Positions 1 through 9,503 of a stretch of DNA of 64,000 nucleotides are shown here, piece after piece (the stretch's first letter is position 1; each line of letters starts with the position of its first letter). Below the pieces are notes generated by a model, which worked only from the letters and a program-made list of their open reading frames with translations, searched no databases and had not been told where the DNA came from. Source of the stretch: Streptomyces luteolus (GTDB lineage Bacteria > Actinomycetota > Actinomycetes > Streptomycetales > Streptomycetaceae); contig NZ_JASCIS010000001.1 of NCBI RefSeq assembly GCF_029968015.1, forward strand, positions 331,342-395,341, written 5' to 3'. Both the position numbers and the translations under genes were made by a program.

Positions 1-739
1 AGTCCTTGAAGCCCTTGCCGCCCGCGATCCACTTCTTCGCGTCCGGGTCGTAGAGCGGGTCCTCGCCCGTGCCGTAGAGCAGCATCTCGAAGCCCTGCAT
101 CGTGGCCATCTCACCGGCGGGCTTGCCCGTGTAGACGTTCAGCGGGATGACGCCCGGGACCTTCTTCTTGATCGTGCGGGCCGCGTCCAGGATCTCCGCC
201 CAGTTCTTCGGCTGCCAGTCCTCGGGCAGGCCCGCCTTCTTGAAGATGTCCTTGCTGAACCAGAGAGCCCGCGTGTCCGTCCCGTCCGGCACGCCGTACG
301 TCTTGCCGTCCTCGCCCTTGGCCGCCGACTTCGCGGTGTCGACGAACTGGTCCCAGTCCTTCCACTTCTTCAGATACGGGTCCAGGGGCTTCAAGTACCC
401 GCTTGTGATGTCCGAGTTGATGAGGAACGTGTCCTCGTACACGAGGTCGGGAGCGGTCTTCGGGGAGCGCAGCATCTGCTGCAGCTTCGTGTAGTACTCC
501 GAGTCCGGCGCCTTGATCGGGACCAGCTTCACCTTTTTGCCCGGATGCGCCTTCTCGAACTGCTTCTTCATCTCGCCCAGGTACTTGTCCATCACCCGGA
601 TCTGGTTGTCCGTGGACTGCTTGTACGAGACCTTCACGACATCCGGGTCGCTCTCCGCGCCCCCACCGCAGGCGGTGAGCGTGGCGGCGGCGAACACGGC
701 GGCGGCGGTGAGGAGCACGGGAGCGCTGGGGCGGGGCAC
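1..739 (-). CDS. ABC transporter sugar-binding lipoprotein (5' part, runs off window)
   Basis: This is the N-terminal ~246 residues of an extracellular solute-binding protein of the type that delivers sugars to an ABC importer; the C-terminal part lies beyond base 1. The GTG at 739 is chosen because it follows a good ribosome site (TAGGAGG) and opens a lipoprotein signal: a short positive start, a hydrophobic stretch and the lipobox LTAC with the lipidated Cys near residue 24. The mature part shows typical family features (a Lys-rich stretch followed by VKLV, APDLVYED, and the GVPDGTD...LWFSKDIF region). No permease genes are visible; they would lie to the left. A LacI-type palindrome at 867-880 sits upstream. 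The substrate cannot be told from the sequence. Confidence 0.85.
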   Translation of the reverse strand, partial: MPRPSAPVLLTAAAVFAAATLTACGGGAESDPDVVKVSYKQSTDNQIRVMDKYLGEMKKQFEKAHPGKKVKLVPIKAPDSEYYTKLQQMLRSPKTAPDLVYEDTFLINSDITSGYLKPLDPYLKKWKDWDQFVDTAKSAAKGEDGKTYGVPDGTDTRALWFSKDIFKKAGLPEDWQPKNWAEILDAARTIKKKVPGVIPLNVYTGKPAGEMATMQGFEMLLYGTGEDPLYDPDAKKWIAGGKGFKD

Positions 740-866
740 GGCACGACCTCCTACGAGCCATACGTGACCGGGCGGCCTTGGCGGGCGCCTTCGCTGGCTG
801 CCCGGTGAACGTAAGGCGACGCTCCGAGGCTGGTCAATGCCCGTGCGTAGGGGGTCCGAGGTTCCG

Positions 867-880
867 TGACAACGTTGTTA
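867..880. promoter_or_regulatory. Palindromic operator candidate upstream of sugar-binding gene
   Basis: TGACAACGTTGTTA is a near-perfect 14-base palindrome (ACAACGTTGT is perfect) with the central CG typical of LacI/GalR-family sites. It lies about 130 bases upstream of the GTG of the sugar-binding lipoprotein. A LacI-family repressor is the natural candidate; no such gene is in the window. Confidence 0.5.
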
Positions 881-913
881 TTGCGCGCGCTGTACGAGGC
901 CTCCGGCCCGGGT

Positions 914-981
914 GCCGCCCAGCCGCCCAGCCGCCCAGCCGCCCAGCCGCTCAAGCGTTCAGCCGTTCAGCCGCTCAGCCA
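914..981. repeat. 8-bp imperfect tandem repeat (GCCGCCCA / GCCGTTCA type)
   Basis: Roughly eight copies of an 8-base unit run from 914 to about 981. The first copies are GCCGCCCA and later ones drift to GCCGTTCA or GCCGCTCA. The right end overlaps the stop codon of the response regulator gene (967-969), so the array forms the 3' end and 3' flank of that gene. Confidence 0.75.
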
Positions 982-1665
982 GCGGTAGTGCAGCTCCGGG
1001 CGGCCGACCTGGCCGTACTGCGGGCTGCGCGCCGCCCGGCCGGACGTCACCAGGTGCTCCAGATAGCGGCGGGCCGTGATCCGCGACAGACCCGCCGCGG
1101 CCGCCGCGGCCGTAGCCGTCAGGCCCTCCGGCGAGGCCGCCCGCAACGTCTGCGTGACCCGATCGAGGGTCGGCGCGCTCAAGCCCTTGGGCAGCGCGAC
1201 CGGCCCCGGCGAACGCAGCGTCGCGAGCGCCCGGTCCACCTCGGCCTGACTGTCCGCCTCCCCGGCCGCGCCCCGGAACTCCGCGTACCGCACGAGCCGG
1301 TCCCGCAGCGTGGCGAACGTGAACGGCTTCAGGACGTACTGCACGACCCCGAGCGAGACACCCTCGCGCACGATCGTCAGATCACGCGCCGACGTCACCG
1401 CGATCACATCGGCCTGATGCCCCGCCGCCCGCAGGGAACGCGCCAGCTGCAGACCGTGGCCGTCCGGCAGATACAGGTCGAGCAGCAGCAGGTCCACCTC
1501 GGTCCGGTCGAGCACCCGGCGCGCCTCGGCGCCCGAGTGGGCCTTGCCGACCGTACGGAATCCGGGCACCCGGTCCACGTACTGGACGTGCGCGTCCGCC
1601 GCCACCGGGTCGTCCTCGACGACGAGCACCCGGATCGCGGGCGCGGAGTCCTCGGCTCCGGTCAT
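967..1665 (-). CDS. CitB/DcuR-type two-component response regulator
   Basis: A 232-residue response regulator. Residues 10-125 are a receiver domain (VLVVEDDP acidic pocket; phospho-acceptor Asp in LLLLDLYLPDG near residue 59; Lys in YVLKPF). The C-terminal half carries an HTH in the CitB/DcuR style (LSRITARRYLEHLV near residue 195). In this family the regulator responds to extracellular di- or tricarboxylates and activates transport genes. It is encoded directly downstream of the sensor kinase ending at 1702 and divergent from the dicarboxylate transporter at 3622, which is the likely target. Its start lies in a 20-base tandem repeat, so the same ribosome site and ATG occur several times upstream; only the ATG at 1665 is in frame with the protein. 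Confidence 0.9.
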   Translation of the reverse strand: MTGAEDSAPAIRVLVVEDDPVAADAHVQYVDRVPGFRTVGKAHSGAEARRVLDRTEVDLLLLDLYLPDGHGLQLARSLRAAGHQADVIAVTSARDLTIVREGVSLGVVQYVLKPFTFATLRDRLVRYAEFRGAAGEADSQAEVDRALATLRSPGPVALPKGLSAPTLDRVTQTLRAASPEGLTATAAAAAAGLSRITARRYLEHLVTSGRAARSPQYGQVGRPELHYRWLSG

Positions 1666-1749
1666 GCGGGCCCCTCTCCGGTCATGCGGGCCCCTCTCCG
1701 GTCATGCGGGCCCCTCTCCGGTCATGCGGGCCCCTCTCCGGTCATGCGG
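1661..1749 (-). repeat. 20-bp tandem repeat forming a chain of 7-codon mini-cistrons
   Basis: Four perfect copies of a 20-base unit (1661-1740) plus a partial fifth (to 1749) join the end of the sensor kinase gene to the start of the response regulator. On the coding strand each unit contains a ribosome site (GGAGAGGGG) and an ATG. From each ATG one reads ATG ACC GGA GAG GGG CCC GCA TGA (MTGEGPA). The TGA overlaps the next ATG as ATGA. The kinase itself ends in one such unit (stop 1704-1702 overlapping the ATG at 1705). Two mini-cistrons (starts 1705 and 1685) then bridge to the regulator ATG at 1665. Confidence 0.9.
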
Positions 1750-3438
1750 ACACGTCCTGGATCCTGGATCCTGGATCACGCCTCGGCTCCCGGTGGCCGC
1801 CCCTCTCGCCTCTCGCCGCAGCGGCAGCCGTACGGCGAACTCCGCGCCGCCGTCCGCGGAGGCGGTCACCTCGACCGAGCCGCCGTGCCGGTGGACCGTC
1901 TGCCGGACCAGGGCCAGGCCGAGGCCGCGCCCCGGGCCTTTGCCGGACCAGCCGCGCCGGAACACATCCGCGTCCGCGGGTATGCCGGGCCCGTTGTCGC
2001 CGACCCGGAGGAGCAGCTCCGCTTCGGCGGCGCGCGCGGTTACCGTAACCCGCCCGCCCGGTGTGCCGGTCGCCGCGTCCACCGCGTTGTCGATCAGATT
2101 GCCCAGGACCGTCACCAGGTCACGGGTCGGCAGCGAGTCCGGAAGCAGCCCGTCGTCCATCCGGCTGTCCTCGGACACCACCAGCTCCACTCCGTGCTCG
2201 TTGGCCTGCGCCGCCTTGCCGAGCAGCAGCGCCGCGAGCACCGGCTCACCCACGGACGTCACCACCTGGTCGGTCAGCGCCTGCGCCAGCTCCAGCTCCG
2301 CCGTCGCGAACTCCACCGCCTCGTCGGCGCGGCCCAGCTCGATCAGCGAGACCACGGTGTGCAGCCGGTTCGCCGCCTCGTGCGCCTGCGAGCGCAGGGC
2401 CTGTGTGAACCCCCGCTCGTGGTTCAACTCCCCCGTCAGCGCCTGCAGTTCGGTGTGGTCCCGCAGCGTGACGACGGTGCCGCGCCGCTCGCCCCCGGAC
2501 ACCGGCGAGGTGTTGAGCACGACCACCCGGTCGCCGGTCAGATGCACCTCGTCGACCCGCGGCTCGGCGGCGAGCAGCGCCCCCGTCAACGGCGTCGGCA
2601 GCCCCAGATCCGCGACGCCCCGGCCGACCGCGTCCTCACCGAGCCCGAGCAGTTCCCGCGCGCCGTCGTTGATCAACGCGATCCGCCGCTGCCCGTCCAG
2701 CATCAGCAGCCCCTCGCGTACCGCGTGCAGCGCCGCCTGGTGGTACCCGTGCATCTGCGACAGCTCGGCCGCGTTCATCCCGTGCGTATGGCGGCGAAGG
2801 CGCGCGTTCACCACGTACGTGCCGAGCCCGCCGAGCGCGAGCGCGGCCGCCGCGACGCCGACGAGCGCGGTCAGCTGGTCCCGTACCTGCTGGGTGATTT
2901 CCTTGATCGTGATGCCCGCACTGACCAGGCCCACGATCCGCCCCCGGTCCTCGATCGGCGTCACCACCCGCACGGAAGGACCGAGCGTCCCGGTGTACGT
3001 CTCGTGGAACGTGCGGCCGTCCAGGGCGGGCCCGATGTGGCCGAGGAACCTGGCGCCGATGTTCTCCGGCGTCGGATGCGTCCAGCGGATCCCCCGCGGA
3101 TTCATGATCGTCACGAAGTCCACATCGGTGGCCCTGCGCACCTTCTCCGCGTACGGCTGCAACACCCGGCTCGGATCCGCCTCCCGCGCCGCCTCCCGCA
3201 CCGAGGGCGACTCGGCGACGGCCCGCGCGGTGGCCGCCGCCTGCCGCTCCGCCGCGTCCTCGGCCTGCCGGTGCGCGGTGAGGTACGCGAACACGGCGCA
3301 CCCGGCCACGACGACCGCCACGAGCACGACCTGCATGGCGAACAGCTGCCCGGCGAGGCTGCGGGGGCGGGGGACGTGGGGGACGTGGGGGATGCGCGGG
3401 ACGTGGGGGATGCGCGGGACCTGGGGGATTCGGGGCAC
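1702..3438 (-). CDS. CitA/DcuS-type sensor histidine kinase
   Basis: A 578-residue membrane sensor kinase. The N-terminus is an odd proline-rich repeat (PRIPHV units) encoded by an 18-base tandem repeat. It is followed by a first membrane segment (~32-55), an extracytoplasmic PAS-like sensor (~60-185), a second membrane segment (~192-212), a cytoplasmic PAS, then a SpoOB-type His box (RSQAHEAANRLHT near residue 350). The ATP-binding domain shows DNAVDA, GDNGPGIP and GRGLGLALV. The family senses C4-dicarboxylates or citrate. It is paired with the regulator downstream and divergent from dctA. The GTG at 3438 is the first in-frame start; the true start could be after the repeat. Confidence 0.88.
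   Translation of the reverse strand: MPRIPQVPRIPHVPRIPHVPHVPRPRSLAGQLFAMQVVLVAVVVAGCAVFAYLTAHRQAEDAAERQAAATARAVAESPSVREAAREADPSRVLQPYAEKVRRATDVDFVTIMNPRGIRWTHPTPENIGARFLGHIGPALDGRTFHETYTGTLGPSVRVVTPIEDRGRIVGLVSAGITIKEITQQVRDQLTALVGVAAAALALGGLGTYVVNARLRRHTHGMNAAELSQMHGYHQAALHAVREGLLMLDGQRRIALINDGARELLGLGEDAVGRGVADLGLPTPLTGALLAAEPRVDEVHLTGDRVVVLNTSPVSGGERRGTVVTLRDHTELQALTGELNHERGFTQALRSQAHEAANRLHTVVSLIELGRADEAVEFATAELELAQALTDQVVTSVGEPVLAALLLGKAAQANEHGVELVVSEDSRMDDGLLPDSLPTRDLVTVLGNLIDNAVDAATGTPGGRVTVTARAAEAELLLRVGDNGPGIPADADVFRRGWSGKGPGRGLGLALVRQTVHRHGGSVEVTASADGGAEFAVRLPLRREARGAATGSRGVIQDPGSRTCPHDRRGARMTGEGPA
3371..3434. repeat. 18-bp tandem repeat within the kinase N-terminus
   Basis: Units of about 18 bases built from GTGGGGGATGCGCGGGAC repeat with small changes and encode PRIPHV or PHVPRI hexads at the N-terminus of the sensor kinase. 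It is a low-complexity cytoplasmic leader with no known domain. Confidence 0.7.
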
Positions 3439-3621
3439 AGGTCCATGGTGCCTGGTCGTATAAGCACGAACTAAATGAACGCAAGGGTGACCCGGCTCAC
3501 GGCCGTGGTGGATATTCTCCGGGACCGCTGTCCGGACGTGAGCCGCGTTCTCCCGAGGTGGGCTGGAGCTCTCCCGGCGTCGGCAGGGTCGTCAACAGAG
3601 CCGTATGTGCGAGGAGGCACC
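3439..3621. promoter_or_regulatory. Divergent promoter region, sensor kinase / dctA
   Basis: This 183-base spacer must hold the promoters of both the kinase operon (leftwards) and dctA (rightwards). A locally A/T-rich patch lies at about 3461-3480. I see no strong palindrome beyond CACGGCCGTG near 3500, so the regulator site cannot be placed. Confidence 0.4.
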
Positions 3622-4968
3622 GTGGCCGCCAAGCGGGACAGAACCCACTTTCTCTATATCGCCGTCATCGGCGCGGTGCTGCTCGGCATTGCCGTCGGTT
3701 TCGCCGCGCCGGGCGTCGCGGTGGAGCTGAAGCCGCTCGGTACCGGCTTCGTGAACCTGATCAAGATGATGATCTCGCCGATCATCTTCTGCACCATCGT
3801 CCTCGGCGTGGGCTCCGTACGGAAGGCCGCCAAGGTCGGCGCCGTCGGCGGGCTCGCGCTCGGGTACTTCATGGTGATGTCGACCGTCGCCCTCGCCATC
3901 GGCCTGGTCGTCGGCAACATCCTGGAGCCCGGCCACGGACTGCAGCTCACCGAGGCCGTACGCGGCGCCGGAGAGGCGCAGGCCGAGGGCGCCTCGGAGT
4001 CCACCGCGGACTTCCTGCTCGGCATCATCCCGACCACGATCGTCTCCGCGTTCACCGGCGAGTCGGTCCTGCAGACCCTGCTCGTCGCCCTGCTCTGCGG
4101 CTTCGCCCTGCAGGCCATGGGCTCCACGGGTGAGCCGATCATTCGCGGCATCGGGCACATCCAGCGCCTCGTCTTCCGCGTCCTCGGCATGATCATGTGG
4201 GCCGCGCCGGTCGGTGCGTTCGGCGCGATCGCCGCGGTCGTCGGCGAGACCGGCCTGGACGCCCTGAAGTCCCTCGCGGTCATCATGATCGGTTTCTACG
4301 TCACCTGCGCCCTGTTCGTCTTCGTGGTGCTCGGCACCATCCTGAAGATCTTCACGGGCATCAACATCTTCTCGCTCCTGAAGTACCTGGGCCGCGAGTT
4401 CCTGCTGATCGTCTCCACCTCGTCCTCGGAGTCCGCGCTGCCGCGGCTCATCGCGAAGATGGAGCACCTCGGCGTCAGCAAGCCGGTCACCGGCATCACC
4501 GTGCCGACCGGCTACTCCTTCAACCTCGACGGCACCGCGATCTACCTGACGATGGCCTCGCTGTTCGTGGCCGAGGCGATGGGCGACCCGCTGTCGCTCG
4601 GCGAGCAGATCTCGCTCCTGGTCTTCATGATCATCGCGTCGAAGGGCGCGGCGGGCGTCACCGGCGCCGGTCTGGCCACGCTCGCGGGCGGGCTGCAGTC
4701 GCACCGGCCCGAACTGGTCGACGGCGTCGGCCTGATCGTCGGCATCGACCGCTTCATGAGCGAGGCCCGCGCCCTCACCAACTTCGCGGGCAACGCCGTC
4801 GCCACGGTCCTCGTAGGCACCTGGACCAAGGAGCTCGACAAGGAGCGCGCCGCGCAGGTCCTCGCCGGACAGCTCCCGTTCGACGAGCGCACCCTGGTCG
4901 ACGACCACGCGCCCGCCTCGGACGTGGAGCTGCCGGAGCAGGGGGAGAAGGAGCCGGTCAAGGTCTGA
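3622..4968 (+). CDS. dctA: C4-dicarboxylate:cation symporter DctA
   Basis: A 448-residue protein of the dicarboxylate/amino acid:cation symporter (DAACS) family, importing succinate, fumarate or malate with Na+ or H+. The GTG at 3622 is chosen because GAGGAGG lies just upstream and the protein then begins with a short basic stretch before the first membrane helix, like other DctA proteins. Family signatures are present: LIKMMISPIIFCTIV near the start, the serine-rich hairpin TSSSESALPRLI, SFNLDGTAIYLTMA in the substrate and cation site, and SKGAAGVTGAG. Length and end match the family. Divergent from a CitA/CitB-type two-component system that very likely controls it. Confidence 0.93.
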   Translation: MAAKRDRTHFLYIAVIGAVLLGIAVGFAAPGVAVELKPLGTGFVNLIKMMISPIIFCTIVLGVGSVRKAAKVGAVGGLALGYFMVMSTVALAIGLVVGNILEPGHGLQLTEAVRGAGEAQAEGASESTADFLLGIIPTTIVSAFTGESVLQTLLVALLCGFALQAMGSTGEPIIRGIGHIQRLVFRVLGMIMWAAPVGAFGAIAAVVGETGLDALKSLAVIMIGFYVTCALFVFVVLGTILKIFTGINIFSLLKYLGREFLLIVSTSSSESALPRLIAKMEHLGVSKPVTGITVPTGYSFNLDGTAIYLTMASLFVAEAMGDPLSLGEQISLLVFMIIASKGAAGVTGAGLATLAGGLQSHRPELVDGVGLIVGIDRFMSEARALTNFAGNAVATVLVGTWTKELDKERAAQVLAGQLPFDERTLVDDHAPASDVELPEQGEKEPVKV

Positions 4969-5000
4969 CCCTCCGCCCCCCGGCCCCTGCGGCCGATGCG

Positions 5001-5034
5001 CGGCGGGCCGCCCCTGGCGTGGGGCGGCCCGCCG
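5001..5034. terminator. Bidirectional terminator hairpin between dctA and DUF4239 gene
   Basis: A perfect 14-bp stem (CGGCGGGCCGCCCC with its complement) and a 6-base loop lie between the convergent 3' ends of dctA and the DUF4239 gene. Confidence 0.85.
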
Positions 5035-5072
5035 TCGTCGTACTCGGAGCCTCTGCGGATGTGGCGCCCGGC

Positions 5073-5840
5073 TCAGCTCCCCGTCGCCCCCGGGAACAGT
5101 GACGTGAACGGTTCGGTCAGGCCCGCCGCGTCACGGGCCGCCGGGTCGTCGAACTGCCAGACCAGGAACAGCAGGAACGAGATCAGTGCGGTGAACAGGC
5201 CGGCCAGGATCAATTCCCGCGTGGAGCGCCGCAGTTGCAGGGCGAAGAGCATGCCGACGCTGACGAGCCCGCCGATGATGAGCCCGAACCACACCGTCCC
5301 GCCGAGCGTGGAACCGGAGTCCAGGGCCCGGGTGTTGCGTGCCTCCGCGGCCGCGGTGATCTGGTCGGCGAGGGCGTAGGAGGCGCGGCTCTCGCTGTCG
5401 GTGCGGGGCTTGTGGTCGAGTACGGCTCTGCGTACGTCGGTCAGGAGCTGGTCGCCGCGGTCGGTGAGCTCGCCCGAGTCGGTGAAGGAGGGCCACTCCT
5501 TCTTGAGGGAGTGCTCGACATACGCGTCGATGCCCGAGCGGATGCGTTCGGCGGTCGGGGCCGGGTAGTCGACGGCGCGCTCGCGGATCTCGTGCAGCGC
5601 GAAGGCCTCTGAGCGCACGGTGTCCTCGGCGGCGGCCTTGCCCTCCCAGACGCCGGCGATGGCGAGGCCGAGGACGATCGCGTAGACCACGCCGATCATC
5701 ATCGTCATGTACTCGATGACGTCCGGGGTGTCGTCCGGGTCCTCGTCGTCGGAGGCCCGGCGGTCGCGCAGGAAAGCGGTGACGATCACGGCGGCACAGG
5801 CGGCGGCCATGGCGAGGGCTAGCGCGAGCCAGTTGCTCAA
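5073..5840 (-). CDS. DUF4239 membrane protein
   Basis: A 255-residue membrane protein of the DUF4239 (bestrophin-like) family. One membrane helix is at the N-terminus (~4-24), a second at ~45-65 (MTMMIGVVYAIVLGLAIAGV), then a soluble helical stretch (~70-175) and two helices near the C-terminus (~185-240, TVWFGLIIGGLVSVGMLF and LILAGLFTALISFLLFLVW). The order 2 TM - helical domain - 2 TM is the family plan. The role is unknown; relation to bestrophin suggests an anion channel, which is inference only. It is a single gene between a terminator and a repeat array. Confidence 0.8.
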   Translation of the reverse strand: MSNWLALALAMAAACAAVIVTAFLRDRRASDDEDPDDTPDVIEYMTMMIGVVYAIVLGLAIAGVWEGKAAAEDTVRSEAFALHEIRERAVDYPAPTAERIRSGIDAYVEHSLKKEWPSFTDSGELTDRGDQLLTDVRRAVLDHKPRTDSESRASYALADQITAAAEARNTRALDSGSTLGGTVWFGLIIGGLVSVGMLFALQLRRSTRELILAGLFTALISFLLFLVWQFDDPAARDAAGLTEPFTSLFPGATGS

Positions 5841-5861
5841 CTGAGTTCCCTTCAGGGTCAG

Positions 5862-5998
5862 TGGTCAGGGGCAGGGGCAGGGGCAGGGGTCAGAGTTCGG
5901 GGTGGGTCAGGTGGCCCCGGGCGTTCACGGCGTTCACGGCGTTCACGGCGTTCACGGCGTTCACGGCGTTCACGGCGTTCACGGCGTTCACGGTGTTC
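5862..5998. repeat. Two short tandem arrays (GGGGCA and 9-bp GCGTTCACG)
   Basis: Copies of GGGGCA at about 5867-5890 are followed by about 8.7 near-perfect copies of the 9-base unit GCGTTCACG (5921-5998). The second array ends at the stop codon of the proline-rich protein gene (5997-5999). Like other arrays here it sits exactly at a gene's 3' end. Confidence 0.85.
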
Positions 5999-6545
5999 AG
6001 GAGGAACCGCCGCCGCCCGCACGGCCGATGGCGCCGCCGCCCGCGTTGGCGGCCCCGAACGCGGCGGCGATCACCGCGGGCGCGACCAGCAGCAGGGTCC
6101 GGGTGACGGGCGAGCCGCCCTGCGCGTCGGTGCGCTGCGGCCGGGCGCGCGGCGGGGGCGGGAAGAAGGAGGGCGAGGCCGAGGGGGTCGGGCGCGGCGT
6201 CTTCGAGGGCTTCGGCGACTCGGGCGGCGGCGGAGGGGGCGCCGGAGTGCTGGGTGCCGGGGGTTCGGGCACGACCCGAGGCGGCCCGGGCTGCGGCTTC
6301 GGCGGTGGCTTCGGCCGGGGCTTCGGGGGCGCGGGAGGCGGCGTCGTACGACGACAGGCCCTCCGTACGGCCTCACCGACGTCCTGCTTCCGCGCCACCT
6401 CGGCGAGCTCTTCGAGCGGCAGGTCGACACCCGCGTACGCGCAACTGTCCGTACGGGGTCGGTGATCGGCAGCGGACGCGCCCACGGGGGCGGCCAGCAG
6501 GAACACGGGCAACAGAGCGGCGGCGGCCACGCGCCGCACGGTCAT
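5997..6545 (-). CDS. Secreted proline-rich protein with C-terminal membrane segment
   Basis: Not recognised as a named family. From the ATG at 6545 the protein has 182 residues: a signal peptide (AAALLPVFLLAAPVGASA), a short conserved-looking part with two cysteines (DSCAYAGVDLPLEELAEVARK...RRAC, residues ~30-60), a long Pro/Lys/Ser-rich linker (~62-140), and a hydrophobic alanine-rich segment (LLLVAPAVIAAAFGAA) near the end that could anchor it. The layout suggests a cell-envelope protein whose proline spacer crosses the wall. The start is uncertain: a GTG nine bases upstream and an ATG at 6587 are also in frame, and none has a strong ribosome site. Confidence 0.6.
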   Translation of the reverse strand: MTVRRVAAAALLPVFLLAAPVGASAADHRPRTDSCAYAGVDLPLEELAEVARKQDVGEAVRRACRRTTPPPAPPKPRPKPPPKPQPGPPRVVPEPPAPSTPAPPPPPPESPKPSKTPRPTPSASPSFFPPPPRARPQRTDAQGGSPVTRTLLLVAPAVIAAAFGAANAGGGAIGRAGGGGSS

Positions 6546-6787
6546 GACGGTCACATGAGCAGACTGTGCAGCCGGTGGTCCTGCCATGTACCCGCGGAGA
6601 TCGTTTAGCCCATAGGGGGGACGAGGGCGTGCACGGGGTGGACGGAATTGAGGCGGGCGGGGCGTGTGGGACGAGAACAGGCCCCGTTGCGTGCCCGATT
6701 CAGGGCCTGTTCGTATCAATCATTCATTTATCGACATCACTTACGGTGAGGGCTTCGCTCGCGTGGTGACCACGATCGGGGGACGGC

Positions 6788-7855
<1,068 letters not shown>

Positions 7856-7936
7856 TCCCCTGGCCGGGGCCGGTGCGCCCCCTCTCCCATAGTCATGGCC
7901 ACACCAAGTGGCGTACCGCAACGGGGAGGGAAAGAA

Positions 7937-9355
7937 ATGAAGAGACGTATAGCCATGGTGCTGGGAGGGGTCTTGGCGGCGGCCGCGCTGAGTGCGCCTA
8001 CAGCGTCGGCGGACCCGCTGGAGGAGCGCCCGGACTTCAAAGCCCCGTACCAGTGCGACGAGAAGGGCTGGACCTATTTCTCCGAGCACGACTATGACGG
8101 AGCGATCGACATCAACTGGGGCAGCGGTGGCGCCGATCGGGGCAAGCCCGTCCTTGCCTCGGCCGATGGCACCGTACACCTCGGCGAGGGCGGCAACGCC
8201 GGGAAGTACGTGGAGCTCGACCACGGGGGAGGCTGGCAGACCCGCTACCTGCACCTGGACAGCCAGGATGTCGAGGAGGGCGCGGAGGTCAAACAGGGCC
8301 AGCAGATCGGCACCTTGGGCTCGACCGATGCCACAGTCGCGCACCTTCACTTCGACCAACGGCTCGACGGTGAGGGCGTGGACATCCACCTGGAGGGCAA
8401 GAACCTGGCGCCCTACCCGGATCAGGAGAACCGCAAGGAATTGATCAGCAGCAATTGTCGCGACGGCGGCGACCCCGGTGACCCCGAGCCCGAGGACACC
8501 ACCCTCGCCTACAACGGCGACAAGAGCATCGCCAACGGCTCCGAAGCCACCCTCTCCGCCGAGCTGAGGACCGAGGAGTCGGACGAGCCGGTAAAGGGCC
8601 GGGAGGTCTCCTTCGAGCTCGGTTCCGAGGACGGTGGCGGCGCCGTGCAGACCTGTGCCGGAGAGACGGACGCCGACGGCACGGCGAGCTGCACGGTCGA
8701 GGTCGCGGACCAGAAGCTGACAGACGACGGCACCGTGCCGCTCACCGCCACCTTCGCGGGCGACGACGCGTACGTGAAGTCCACAGCCGACGCGGCCCTC
8801 AAGCTCCAGCACGTGGAGGGCCGTTCGTACGGTCTCGCCGCTGACGTTCCGCTCCCGCTGCTCCCGCTCAGCATCGACCCGACCCCGGACACCGGCACCC
8901 TCCGTACGGCCGAGGCGGAGAGCCTGGGCCCCGAGTGCGCCGAGAGCGTCAACGCGGTGGTCCTGAACGCCGACGCGCTCTGCGCCGAGGTCGCCGCGAA
9001 GGTCGGTCCGAGCGCGGTCACGTCGACCGCGACCGTCGCCGATGCGAGCATCGGCCTGCCCGGCCTCCCGGTCGTGGGCGTCTCCGGGCTCACCTCGAAG
9101 TCGACCAGCAGCTGTGAGGCGTCGACCGGCAGCGTCGAGCTGGAACTGACGGTCGCCGGCAACCCGGTCGAGATCCCCGACACCCCGGGCTTCGAGGTCG
9201 ACCTCGGCCTCGCGGGCAAGCTCGTGGTCAACGAGCAGATCCCTGTGGAGGGCGCCGACAAGGGCCTCACGGTCAACGCCGTGCACCTGACGACCCTCGC
9301 GGGCGCGGATGTGGTGATCGGCTCCAGTACATCCAGCGCGCACGACTGCGCGTAG
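7937..9355 (+). CDS. Secreted LytM/M23 domain protein with Ig-like and anchor-P-like regions
   Basis: A 472-residue secreted protein; the ATG at 7937 follows GGGAGGG and opens a clear signal peptide ending ASA. Residues ~35-165 form an M23/LytM fold: GAIDINW supplies the Asp zinc ligand, and VAHLHFDQ the HxH ligand pair. The usual first His (HxGxD motif) is not in its normal place; only a His two residues before YDG is near. Activity is therefore uncertain. An Ig-like beta repeat (~180-290) and a C-terminal region with spaced cysteines ending SSAHDC (~315-472) follow, resembling the 'choice-of-anchor P' region. The likely role is peptidoglycan binding or cleavage at the cell surface. Confidence 0.8.
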   Translation: MKRRIAMVLGGVLAAAALSAPTASADPLEERPDFKAPYQCDEKGWTYFSEHDYDGAIDINWGSGGADRGKPVLASADGTVHLGEGGNAGKYVELDHGGGWQTRYLHLDSQDVEEGAEVKQGQQIGTLGSTDATVAHLHFDQRLDGEGVDIHLEGKNLAPYPDQENRKELISSNCRDGGDPGDPEPEDTTLAYNGDKSIANGSEATLSAELRTEESDEPVKGREVSFELGSEDGGGAVQTCAGETDADGTASCTVEVADQKLTDDGTVPLTATFAGDDAYVKSTADAALKLQHVEGRSYGLAADVPLPLLPLSIDPTPDTGTLRTAEAESLGPECAESVNAVVLNADALCAEVAAKVGPSAVTSTATVADASIGLPGLPVVGVSGLTSKSTSSCEASTGSVELELTVAGNPVEIPDTPGFEVDLGLAGKLVVNEQIPVEGADKGLTVNAVHLTTLAGADVVIGSSTSSAHDCA

Positions 9356-9382
9356 CCGCTGCGCAGCTGTACGCACTTCGTC

Positions 9383-9423
9383 CCGTCGCCCCGCCGAGCG
9401 GAATCTGCTCGGCGGGGCGACGG
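9383..9423. terminator. Strong terminator hairpin after the M23-type gene
   Basis: A perfect 17-bp stem starting CCGTCGCCCCGCCGAGC with a 7-base loop (GGAATCT), 28 bases after the stop codon. Confidence 0.9.
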
Positions 9424-9503
9424 CACCGTCCCCGTCCGCGACTCCAGGACCTCCGCCGGCCCCGTCCTGAACGTTCCCGCGGACGCGTTCGCCTCAGGGT
9501 CGT

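Noticed and set aside
778..3474. An 898-codon open frame on the plus strand over the two-component genes
   Set aside because: It is antisense to two clear genes, its translation is Arg/Pro-rich low complexity, and GC bias of the third codon position fits the minus-strand genes.
7937..9355. A fully active M23 endopeptidase
   Set aside because: The first zinc His is not in its usual HxGxD position; only the Asp and HxH are certain, so activity is left open.
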